NCBI GenBank assembly: GCA_021805305.1
Contig: JAJZFO010000093.1
Location: 1-13,922, forward strand
Direction: 5' to 3'
Source of the DNA: Actinomycetes bacterium
GTDB lineage: Bacteria > Actinomycetota > Acidimicrobiia > Acidimicrobiales > RAAP-2
Length of the DNA: 13,922 bases
Positions 1 through 6,725 of this stretch are shown here, in pieces; the first letter of the stretch is position 1, and the number at the start of each line of letters is the position of its first letter. The translations under genes and the position numbers were made by a program. The notes under the pieces were generated by a model. It was not told the origin of the DNA. It was given only the letters and a program-made list of their open reading frames with translations, and did not search any database.

Positions 1-693
1 ATGCGACACGACGGCACCGGGGTCTGCGCCACTCCCGAGTATCTACGTGACGCGTGCGACCAGTCCCTGCGACGCCTCGGCACCGACGTCATCGACCTCT
101 ACCAGCTGCATTTCCCCGACGACACGACCCCGATCGCCGAGACCATCGGCGCCCTGCAGGAACTCGTCGCCCTGGGCAAGGTGCGAGAGATCGGCTGCTC
201 CAACTTCACCGCCGCCCAACTGCGCGAGGCCGCGGCGGCGGCCGGTGACGGCCCGCGATTCGTCTCGGTCCAGAGTCAGTTCTCGCTCCTCGACCGCTCC
301 CCCGAGAACGACGGCGTGCTCGCGGCCTGCGACGAGTTGTCGATAGGCTTCCTGCCCTTCTACCCCTTGGCCAATGGTCTGCTCACCGGCAAGGTCCGAC
401 CGGGCGAACCCATCCCCGAGGGCACCCGCCTCGCATTGATGTCCGAGGAGCGCAAGGCCCACTGGCTGGGCGAGGCCATGCGCGCCCGCGTCGACGCCCT
501 CAGCGACTACGCCGATGAGCAGGAGGTCCCGATGCTGACCTTCGCCTTCTCGTGGCTCCTCGCCCACCCCCAGGTGGCGTCGGTCATCGCGGGGGCCTCG
601 AACGCCCAGCAGGTGGGCGCCAACGCCAGCGCCGTGAACCCTCTCTCCCCCGACCAACTCCAGCGCCTGAGCGAGTTGACCGCGACGAGCTGA
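1..693 (+). CDS. Aldo/keto reductase, C-terminal part (cut by window start)
   Basis: NAD(P)H-dependent oxidoreductase of the aldo/keto reductase superfamily, a (beta/alpha)8 barrel acting on carbonyl substrates that cannot be named from sequence. The visible 230 residues hold the second half of the barrel: the LGTDVIDLYQLH segment at residues 27-38, whose His is the usual active-site histidine, then GKVREIGCSNF (59-69), the QSQFSLLDR strand (91-99), and the C-terminal nucleotide-binding stretch VIAGASNAQQVGANAS. Family members are usually about 310-330 residues. The N-terminal 80-100 residues with the catalytic Asp, Tyr and Lys therefore lie upstream of the window, and the ATG at base 1 is most likely an internal methionine. 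The gene ends 12 bases from the convergent pntB stop, with no hairpin terminator between them. The family call is firm; the physiological role is unknown. Confidence 0.9.
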   Translation: MRHDGTGVCATPEYLRDACDQSLRRLGTDVIDLYQLHFPDDTTPIAETIGALQELVALGKVREIGCSNFTAAQLREAAAAAGDGPRFVSVQSQFSLLDRSPENDGVLAACDELSIGFLPFYPLANGLLTGKVRPGEPIPEGTRLALMSEERKAHWLGEAMRARVDALSDYADEQEVPMLTFAFSWLLAHPQVASVIAGASNAQQVGANASAVNPLSPDQLQRLSELTATS

Positions 694-705
694 GTCGCGG
701 CGGGA

Positions 706-2100
706 TCAACTGGCCTTGACGGCGGCGACGATCTTGGTCAACGTGTCCTTCGCGTCGCCGAAGATCAGCGTCGTCTTGGGGTTGTAGAGGAGTTCGTTCT
801 CGATGCCGGCGAAGCCCGGGCGCATCGAACGCTTCAAGAAGAGCACGTTCTCCGCGAGGTCGGCGTTGATGATCGGCATCCCGTAGATGGGCGAGCTCCG
901 GTCGTCCTTCGCCGCCGGGTTGACCGTGTCGTTGGCGCCAACCACCAGGGCCACGTCGGCCGTCTGCAACTCGGAATTGGCCTCGTCGAGCTCCTTCAAC
1001 TGCTCGTAGGGAACGTTGGCCTCGGCGAGTAGCACGTTCATGTGGCCCGGCATACGACCCGCGACCGGGTGGATCGCGTAGAACACCTCGATGCCCTTGG
1101 CCTCGAGCTCCTCGGCGAGCTCGCGCAAGACGTGCTGGGCCTGGGCCACGGCGAGACCGTAGCCCGGGATGATGGCGACGCGGCTGGCGAAGCTCAGCAG
1201 CACGCCCGCATCCTCTGGTGCGCCCGAGCGCACGGGCCGCGCGTCCGCGCCCGCACCACCGCTGGCGGTGATCACCGAACCGAACGCGGAGAACAGCACG
1301 TTCGAGAGGCTGCGCCCCATGGCCTTGCTCATCAGGCGGGTGAGCAGGATGCCCGACGCGCCCACGAGGGTACCCGCGACGATGAGCAGGTTCGAGCCGA
1401 GGGTGAATCCCGACGCGGCCACGGCGAGGCCGGTGAAGGAGTTGAGCAATGAGATGAGGACGGGCACGTCGGCGCCGCCGATGGGCAGGACGAAGGCGAT
1501 GCCCAGGACGAAGGACAGGGCGAGGAGGACCCACAGCAGCGCGGTCTGCCCACTGACGAGGATGATGACGATGAGCACCAGCCCCACCGCCCCGAGGATC
1601 CCGTTGATCACCTGCTGACCCGGGTAGGTCACGGGTCGACCGGTCATCAACTCCTGCAGTTTGGCGTAGGCGATGGCCGAGCCCGAGAACGACACCGTCC
1701 CGATCAGAACGCCCAGGAGCACCTCGAGCGTCACGTAGGTCGCCGGGTGGGTCGAATGGATGTGCACGAACTCCGTGATCGACACCAGCGACGCGGCGCC
1801 ACCGCCGACGCCGTTGAAGATCGCCACCAGCTGGGGCATGGCGGTCATGCGCACGTAGCGCGCCGTGGGCACCGCGATCACGACGCCGACGGCCATCGCG
1901 ACCAGGATGAGCCACACGTGGTAGAGGTTGTGGCCATCGACCTGCTTGAAGAAGGTCGCGACGATGGCGATGAGCATGCCCACCGCCGCGACGCCGTTGC
2001 CCAGGCGCGCGCGCTTGGGGCTGCCGAGACCCTTCAGGGCGAGGATGAAGGTGGTCGCCGAGATCAGGTAGAGCAGGTCGATCAGTGTTCCGCGGCTCAC
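706..2100 (-). CDS. pntB: NAD(P) transhydrogenase subunit beta
   Basis: Beta subunit of the proton-translocating transhydrogenase, which uses the proton motive force to drive hydride transfer from NADH to NADP+. The protein is 464 residues, the normal length. The N-terminal half is a bundle of about nine membrane helices (domain II). The C-terminal domain III binds NADP(H) and shows the fingerprint IPGYGLAVAQAQ, then HPVAGRMPGHMNVLLAEANVPY in two parts, GANDTVNPAA, the KRSM loop and YNPKTTLIFGDAK. The start is GTG at 2100 and overlaps the stop of pntAB by four bases (GTGA), so translation is probably coupled. It is the last gene of a three-gene operon and converges on the aldo/keto reductase. 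All expected motifs are present and the protein should be active. Confidence 0.97.
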   Translation of the reverse strand: MSRGTLIDLLYLISATTFILALKGLGSPKRARLGNGVAAVGMLIAIVATFFKQVDGHNLYHVWLILVAMAVGVVIAVPTARYVRMTAMPQLVAIFNGVGGGAASLVSITEFVHIHSTHPATYVTLEVLLGVLIGTVSFSGSAIAYAKLQELMTGRPVTYPGQQVINGILGAVGLVLIVIILVSGQTALLWVLLALSFVLGIAFVLPIGGADVPVLISLLNSFTGLAVAASGFTLGSNLLIVAGTLVGASGILLTRLMSKAMGRSLSNVLFSAFGSVITASGGAGADARPVRSGAPEDAGVLLSFASRVAIIPGYGLAVAQAQHVLRELAEELEAKGIEVFYAIHPVAGRMPGHMNVLLAEANVPYEQLKELDEANSELQTADVALVVGANDTVNPAAKDDRSSPIYGMPIINADLAENVLFLKRSMRPGFAGIENELLYNPKTTLIFGDAKDTLTKIVAAVKAS

Positions 2101-2417
2101 GAGGCCACCTCATCATTCTTCGCCGCGGGCGTCTTGGGTTTGGCCTTGAACATCTCGAGCATGCGGTCGGTGACGACGAAGCCACCCACCACGTTGAGCG
2201 TGGCGAGGATCACCGCGAGGAATCCGAGCACCGTCTCCAACGTGGTGTTCGCCGATCCGAGCACGAGCATCGCACCCACCAGGATGACCCCGTGAATCGC
2301 GTTGGAGCCGCTCATCAACGGCGTGTGCAGGATGCTGGGCACCTTGGCGATGATCTCGATGCCGACGAAGATCGTCAGCATCAAGACGGTCGCGTATTGC
2401 AGCAGTGCGTTACCCAT
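2097..2417 (-). CDS. pntAB: NAD(P) transhydrogenase subunit alpha, membrane part
   Basis: Small membrane subunit (106 residues) carrying the part of domain II that is fused to the C-terminus of PntA in enterobacteria but is a separate protein in Rhodospirillum-type enzymes. Three or four membrane helices are visible: residues about 5-22 (LLQYATVLMLTIFVGIEII), 42-58 (IHGVILVGAMLVLGSAN) and 60-85 (TLETVLGFLAVILATLNVVGG). The family motif VGGFVVTDRML is followed by a short charged tail with MFKAKPK. The ATG overlaps the pntAA stop by one base (TAATG), and the stop overlaps the pntB start by four bases. The three subunits are therefore made from one coupled transcript. Confidence 0.95.
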   Translation of the reverse strand: MGNALLQYATVLMLTIFVGIEIIAKVPSILHTPLMSGSNAIHGVILVGAMLVLGSANTTLETVLGFLAVILATLNVVGGFVVTDRMLEMFKAKPKTPAAKNDEVAS

Positions 2418-3559
2418 TACTCGCTCTCCTTCGAGCTAATCTCCACGCGGTCCACGCCGAGGGCCTCGGCGGTGGCCGCGTGATTCACTTGCCCGTCACG
2501 GGCCACGGTCACCCCGACGACCACCTCATCGGACCAGTCGGGAGCGAGGGTGCCCTTGGCGCCGAAGAGGGCCAGGAGCTTGAGGACGTTGTTGGCGTAC
2601 ATGAACGAGGCGGAGGCGCCCATCTGCGCCGGCGGGTTCGCCAGCCCCACGATGCGCACACCGTGGTGATCGACGACCTCGCCCGCGACCGTGAGCTCGC
2701 AGTTCCCGCCGCCGTCGGCGGCCATGTCGATGACGAGCGAACCCTCGCTCATCGCCTCCACCATGGCGCTCGTCAGGAGGATCGGCGCCTTGCGACCGGG
2801 CACGGCGGCCGTCGTGATGACGATGTCGGCGTTGGCGACCTCACTCAGCAGCGCCGCCTGCTGCTGAGCACGCTCCTCGTCGGTGAGCTCGCGCGCATAA
2901 CCACCCGCGGCGTCCGCGGTCACGCCGAGTTTGACGAAGACGGCACCGGCTGACTCGGCCTCCTCCTTGGCGGCGGAGCGAACGTCGTAGGCGCGCACCT
3001 TCGAACCCAGCCTCTTGGCGGTCGCGATGGCCTGCAGACCCGCCACTCCCACGCCCATGACGAGCACCTTCGCGGGACGGATGGTGCCGGCCGCAGTGGT
3101 GAGCAGCGGGAAGAACCGGTCGAAATGCGAGGCACCGGCGAGCGCGGCGCGGTACCCCGACACCGTCGCCTGCGACGACAGGGCGTCCATGTACTGAGCG
3201 CGCGAGATTCGCGGCAGCAGGTCGAAGGAGAGAATCGTGATGCGTCGCTCGTTCATCGCGCGAACGACGTCGAGGGACAACAACGGCGACAGGAAGGACA
3301 GGTGCGTCGCGCCCTCGGGCAACGCGGCCACCTCCGACAACGTCGGCGGGTTCACGCGCAGATTGACGTCCCCCGCGGGCGCGTCGACGATGACCGCTCC
3401 GACCTGAGAATACGCGTCGTCGCTGAAGTGGGCCAGTGCCCCCGCACCGCGCTGAACCTCGACAGTCCAACCGTCGGCGACCAGCGTCTTGACCGCGTCA
3501 GGCGTCAAGGCGACACGCGTCTCGCCCGCGCGGGACTCTCGGTAGAGAGAAATTTTCAT
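2417..3559 (-). CDS. pntAA: NAD(P) transhydrogenase subunit alpha, NAD-binding part
   Basis: Soluble domain I subunit (380 residues) that binds NAD(H) at the cytoplasmic face of the transhydrogenase and is related to alanine dehydrogenase. Visible motifs are the N-terminal ES-AGETRVALTP (8-20), RISRAQYMDALSSQA (117-131), the Rossmann fingerprint GVGVAGLQA (169-177) followed by the acidic strand end at Asp192, ADIVITTAAVPGRKAP, and MAADGGGNCE. With separate pntAB and pntB it forms the three-polypeptide enzyme. ATG at 3559 has no Shine-Dalgarno sequence; the bases just upstream read TAAAAC-TATGAC-ATG on the minus strand, which suits a leaderless start. An alanine dehydrogenase is excluded by the downstream membrane subunits. 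Confidence 0.96.
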   Translation of the reverse strand: MKISLYRESRAGETRVALTPDAVKTLVADGWTVEVQRGAGALAHFSDDAYSQVGAVIVDAPAGDVNLRVNPPTLSEVAALPEGATHLSFLSPLLSLDVVRAMNERRITILSFDLLPRISRAQYMDALSSQATVSGYRAALAGASHFDRFFPLLTTAAGTIRPAKVLVMGVGVAGLQAIATAKRLGSKVRAYDVRSAAKEEAESAGAVFVKLGVTADAAGGYARELTDEERAQQQAALLSEVANADIVITTAAVPGRKAPILLTSAMVEAMSEGSLVIDMAADGGGNCELTVAGEVVDHHGVRIVGLANPPAQMGASASFMYANNVLKLLALFGAKGTLAPDWSDEVVVGVTVARDGQVNHAATAEALGVDRVEISSKESE

Positions 3560-3571
3560 GTCATAGTTTTA
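3560..3571 (-). promoter_or_regulatory. Possible leaderless promoter of the pnt operon
   Basis: Reading the minus strand, a -10-like TAAAAC (3571-3566, 4 of 6 matches to TATAAT) is followed by exactly six bases and then the pntAA ATG. There is no purine-rich Shine-Dalgarno sequence between them. This spacing would place the transcription start at the A of the ATG. No convincing -35 is visible. The call is an inference from position and from the same layout at other genes here. Confidence 0.35.
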
Positions 3572-3633
3572 GCAGGCACGACCTGGTCATCCCGGTGGGA
3601 CTTTCGCACCTTTTCTGCTCGAATCTCCCCGCG

Positions 3634-3662
3634 TTGGCGATGTGACTCCTGTGGAGTAGACA
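3634..3662 (+). promoter_or_regulatory. Candidate ogt promoter
   Basis: TTGGCG (3634-3639), a 17-base spacer, then TAGACA (3657-3662). The six bases after TAGACA end at the ATG at 3669, so this promoter would give a leaderless mRNA starting there. The same stretch holds GGAG (3653-3656), six bases before a GTG at 3663. A leadered start is therefore equally readable if the promoter lies further upstream. Matches to consensus are only partial (4 of 6 and 3 of 6). Confidence 0.3.
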
Positions 3663-4139
3663 GTGTCCATGGATCAGAGCTACGTGACGGTGGACTCGCG
3701 CGAGGGTCCCTGGACCCTCGCGGGCTCCGAGAAAGGGGTGAGTCGGGTCTTCATGCCCCACGAGTTCTCGCCGGTCGACTCGCCTCGAGCGTGCGCGACG
3801 CTCGAGGACGCGGCGCGCCAGCTCGAGGAGTACTTCCGTGGGGATCGTCAGGTTTTCGACGTCCTCCTCGACGAACCCCCCGCGACAACGTTCCAGCGCG
3901 AGGTGTGGGGCGCCTTGCGCTCCCTTCCCTACGGCACGACCGCCACCTACGCCGAGGTGGCCGCGCTCACGGGCCGACCTCGCGCCGCGCGCGCGGTGGG
4001 CAACGCCAATCACGCCAATCCCTGGCCCGTGCTGCTGCCCTGTCACCGCGTCGTCGCGAGCAACGGGATCGGTGGCTACGGCGGTGGTGAGCGCCTCAAG
4101 CGCTTCCTGCTCGCCCTGGAGGGTGTCGTCTACGAGTAG
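3663..4139 (+). CDS. ogt: Methylated-DNA--[protein]-cysteine S-methyltransferase
   Basis: Suicide DNA-repair protein that moves the alkyl group from O6-alkylguanine to its own cysteine. The 158-residue protein shows the full C-terminal DNA-binding domain: FQREVWGALRSLPYGTTATY (77-96), the arginine-finger region RPRAARAVGNANHANP (105-120), and the active-site PCHRVV at 126-131 with Cys127, then GGYGGGERLKRFLLALEG. The N-terminal domain is short and poorly conserved, as usual. There is no Ada-type zinc or AraC domain, so it is the constitutive Ogt/MGMT type. Start choice: GTG 3663 lies six bases after GGAG, while ATG 3669 suits a leaderless transcript; the two differ by only two residues. The 3' end overlaps the next gene's end by ten bases, tail to tail. 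Confidence 0.95.
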   Translation: MSMDQSYVTVDSREGPWTLAGSEKGVSRVFMPHEFSPVDSPRACATLEDAARQLEEYFRGDRQVFDVLLDEPPATTFQREVWGALRSLPYGTTATYAEVAALTGRPRAARAVGNANHANPWPVLLPCHRVVASNGIGGYGGGERLKRFLLALEGVVYE

Positions 4140-4588
4140 TCGTCGTGGCCCTCACGAGCGTCCGCGGAGAGGGTCCTCGGTGGCGCATCGACGGCGACCG
4201 GACCGTGTCGCAGCACTCGTAGAGCCACCCAGAGAAGGACCAGGGCCGAAGGGATCTCCACGAGGCCCGCGAGCACGATGCCCTGGAATAGATCACCCCG
4301 ACGCGCGGTCGTCACGTCGAACCACGCGTCGACCACGAGCAGCGTGGCGCTCGCCGTGGCGAAGACGACGATGAGGCTGCTGCGCCGCCAACCCGCCCAC
4401 GCCGCGCCAGCGAGCATCGCGATCTGGGCGAGGTCGAGGCCGACCCACGCGATGTCCCAGTGGTTGGCCACGTAGTGACGCGGCAGGTCGATGCCCACGA
4501 AGATGGTCCAGACCCCTTCGGCCAGCGCACCGAGAACCATCAGCCGCAGGATCGTCCAACGAACGACTTTGACGGTCTCTTCCCTCAT
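4130..4588 (-). CDS. Four-helix membrane protein of unknown function
   Basis: A 152-residue protein with four predicted membrane helices (about residues 9-28, 42-60, 64-82 and 92-112 from the ATG) and a short hydrophilic tail. Conserved-looking features are NHWDIAWVGLDLAQ at the start of helix 2 and VVDAWFDVTTARRGD after helix 3; I recall these from unnamed actinobacterial membrane proteins but cannot assign a function. I chose ATG 4588; an in-frame GTG at 4615 would add nine residues with no better ribosome site. It lies about 50 bases after the histidine kinase stop on the same strand, so it is probably the last gene of that operon. That position hints at a membrane role linked to the two-component system, but nothing in the protein proves it. 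Confidence 0.7.
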   Translation of the reverse strand: MREETVKVVRWTILRLMVLGALAEGVWTIFVGIDLPRHYVANHWDIAWVGLDLAQIAMLAGAAWAGWRRSSLIVVFATASATLLVVDAWFDVTTARRGDLFQGIVLAGLVEIPSALVLLWVALRVLRHGPVAVDAPPRTLSADAREGHDDYS

Positions 4589-4638
4589 GTCTCGACCCAC
4601 TCGCGGGGGTCCCACGACGCCCGCTACCCGCGTCCAGC

Positions 4639-6015
4639 CTAATAACGGCGCAGACGAATTCGCATCGTCGAACCCGACTCCACCACTATGAAACGGGCCT
4701 CACCCCCGTGGCGTTGCGCGATCTCGGCCACGATCGGCAGGCCGAGACCGGTGCCCCCGGAGGCGCGCGAACGCGCCGCGTCGGTGCGTACGAAGCGCTG
4801 GAACAGCCGAGCGGAATCAGCGACGTCGACCCCGGCGCCGTCGTCGTGCACGCAGATCTCCGCCAGGGGTCCGACGTAGCGCGTCGAGAAGGCGACCTCC
4901 TCGTTGGCGAATCGCAGGGCGTTGTCGACCACGTTTCGCACGAGTCGGCGAATCATCGCGGGATCGCCCCAGACCCTCACCGGCTGCACCCCCGACGTCG
5001 AGATGCGCAGCGTGGTCATCTGGCGCACCCGGCGAGCCTCCTCGTCGAGGATGTCGTCCAGGTCCACCTCCTCGCGGCGCATCTCCTCGCGGCGTTCGTC
5101 GCTGCGCGCCAGGAAGAACAGGTCGTCCACCAATGAGTCGATGCGACGACCCTCGCGACGCACCGTCTCGGTGAACTCCTCCCAGTCCGTGTCGTCGAGG
5201 TGATTCGACGCCCGGTCCACCGTGGCGAGCAGCGTGGTGAGCGGGCTCCTGAGTTCGTGCGAGGCGTTCGAGACGAACTCCTGCTGGATCCGGGTGCTCG
5301 TCTGGAGTCGGTCCAACATCGCGTTCAGCGTGCGCGCCATGCGCGACACTTCGTCGTCCCCCCCGGTCTCGGGCACCCGCTCGGAGAGCTCGTTCGCGGC
5401 GATCGTGGCCACCCGTCGACGGATCGCCTCCACCGGTCGCAGCGTCTGACCCACCGCGAACCAGACGACGATGGCCACGATGAGTAGTAGGAGCGGGATG
5501 GCCAGGGAGAGGATGACGAGGAGGAGATGATTGGTGCGCACGATTGACTGGCCGTAGATGAAGCCGACGATGAGTCCTAGACCTCGCCCCGTGACGATGG
5601 TCTGGGCCTGGGCGAGGCTCAGCTCGCCTTGCAGATCACTCCCCTTGACCCAGGCGCGCTCCTGGACGAGGTAGCCGTTGGGCGCGTTCACGCTCGCCAC
5701 CTCGTGCGAGATCACGGGGTACTTGTAGATCTCGCTGCTCGCCGCCCACACCTCATTGCCCGCGAGGTTGGTCACCTGGACGACGACGTGATCCTCGGTC
5801 TTCAACTCGAGCGGCCTCGCGCTGGCCACGATGCCCCCGGCGTCGTGGACCTGGATCTGGGCGATGGCCTGGGTGATCCGACTCGACGCCTCGGCCGTGG
5901 TCGAGTGTCGATAGAAGGCCACGATCACCGCCCCCGTCGCCACCAGGACCAGAGCGATGACGACGACGAAGATGAGGGTGAGTCGTGCCCGGATCGACAG
6001 GTTCCGGCGCGTCAT
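4639..6015 (-). CDS. Sensor histidine kinase
   Basis: Membrane histidine kinase of 458 residues, partner of the response regulator encoded just upstream. Layout: membrane helix 11-34; an extracytoplasmic sensor of about 125 residues (35-161) without Cys or an obvious cofactor site; a second helix 163-187; HAMP linker to about 240; HisKA with phospho-acceptor His253 in SHELRSPLTT; N-box NVVDNALRFA (361-370); G1 DDGAGV (391-396); F-box LFQRFVRTD; and G2 GTGLGLPIV (421-429). All catalytic boxes are intact. The ATG at 6015 overlaps the regulator's stop as ATGA, which fixes the start and rejects an in-frame extension to 6177. Architecture is that of MprB/BaeS-like kinases. The signal is unknown; co-transcription with a DoxX-Rieske protein suggests a redox or envelope-stress input (inference). 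Confidence 0.94.
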   Translation of the reverse strand: MTRRNLSIRARLTLIFVVVIALVLVATGAVIVAFYRHSTTAEASSRITQAIAQIQVHDAGGIVASARPLELKTEDHVVVQVTNLAGNEVWAASSEIYKYPVISHEVASVNAPNGYLVQERAWVKGSDLQGELSLAQAQTIVTGRGLGLIVGFIYGQSIVRTNHLLLVILSLAIPLLLLIVAIVVWFAVGQTLRPVEAIRRRVATIAANELSERVPETGGDDEVSRMARTLNAMLDRLQTSTRIQQEFVSNASHELRSPLTTLLATVDRASNHLDDTDWEEFTETVRREGRRIDSLVDDLFFLARSDERREEMRREEVDLDDILDEEARRVRQMTTLRISTSGVQPVRVWGDPAMIRRLVRNVVDNALRFANEEVAFSTRYVGPLAEICVHDDGAGVDVADSARLFQRFVRTDAARSRASGGTGLGLPIVAEIAQRHGGEARFIVVESGSTMRIRLRRY

Positions 6016-6725
6016 TCCTCGCTCGAGAGTCCTTGGGAGATGGCGCTGGAGAACTCGTAGCCGACCCCTCGAACCGTCCGGATGCGCGACGCGGCACCCT
6101 TGACGTCGAGCTTGCGGCGCAGGTAGCCGACGTAGACCTCGACCACGTTGGGGTCGCCCTCGAAGTCCGCTCCCCACACCGCGTCGAGGATCTCCACCTT
6201 GGTGACCGTGCGGTCGGCGTTCTCCATGAGGTACTCGATCACCCGGAACTCACGCGACGTGAGCCGCGCCTCGACCCCGGCGGCCGAGACCTGACGGCTG
6301 ACGGTATCGAGGACGACGTCGCCGACGACGATCTTTCGACTCTGACCGCGCTCGAATCGGCGCAGGAGGGCGTTGATCCGCGCCAGCAGGATGGACCACT
6401 CGAAGGGCTTGCGCAAGAAGTCGTCCGCGCCCAACTCCAGTCCCTCGATCTCGTCGAGGTCCCCGTTCTTCGCGGTGAGCATCAGGAGGGGGGTATGGAT
6501 TCCGGCCTGTCGGATCTCGATGCACACGCTGAAGCCGTTGCGCTTGGGCAACATCAGGTCGAGCACGATGACGTCGAAGGCCTCCTCGAGCGCCGTCGTG
6601 AGTCCCGATTGGCCGTCGTGGCGTTGCTCGACGACGAATCCCTCGTCGCCGAGCAGGTCGGCGATCGCCTGAGCCAGCGCCTCGTCGTCCTCCACCACCA
6701 GCACTCGGCGCGCGACGTCGCTCAT
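6012..6725 (-). CDS. OmpR/PhoB-family response regulator
   Basis: DNA-binding response regulator of 237 residues. The receiver domain (7-120) has the acidic pair Asp13/Asp14, phospho-acceptor Asp56 in VLDLMLP, Thr84 in MLTAKN and Lys106 in RKPF. The winged-helix domain (130-225) shows LTSREFRVIEYL, then VVEVYVGYLRRKL and IRTVRGVGYEF, typical of OmpR/PhoB effectors. The ATG at 6725 overlaps the stop of the DoxX-Rieske gene as ATGA, and its own stop overlaps the kinase start the same way, so the three genes are translationally coupled. OmpR-type regulators usually bind direct repeats with a period near 11 bases. Just such a repeat (TTTAGA-N5-TTTAGA) sits in the promoter of this operon at 7906-7922, suggesting autoregulation. 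Confidence 0.95.
   Translation of the reverse strand: MSDVARRVLVVEDDEALAQAIADLLGDEGFVVEQRHDGQSGLTTALEEAFDVIVLDLMLPKRNGFSVCIEIRQAGIHTPLLMLTAKNGDLDEIEGLELGADDFLRKPFEWSILLARINALLRRFERGQSRKIVVGDVVLDTVSRQVSAAGVEARLTSREFRVIEYLMENADRTVTKVEILDAVWGADFEGDPNVVEVYVGYLRRKLDVKGAASRIRTVRGVGYEFSSAISQGLSSEE

Noticed and set aside
694..705. Terminator between the convergent aldo/keto reductase and pntB genes
   Set aside because: Twelve bases with no hairpin and no T-run; none of the convergent junctions in this window shows an intrinsic terminator.
584..2185. Long open frame antisense to pntB and part of pntAB
   Set aside because: Arg/Gly-rich low-complexity translation with no family features; it mirrors the GC-rich third positions of the clearly real pntB frame.
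6016..6177. N-terminal extension of the histidine kinase
   Set aside because: It lies inside the response regulator in another frame; the ATGA overlap at 6012-6015 and the basic residues before the first helix mark the true start.
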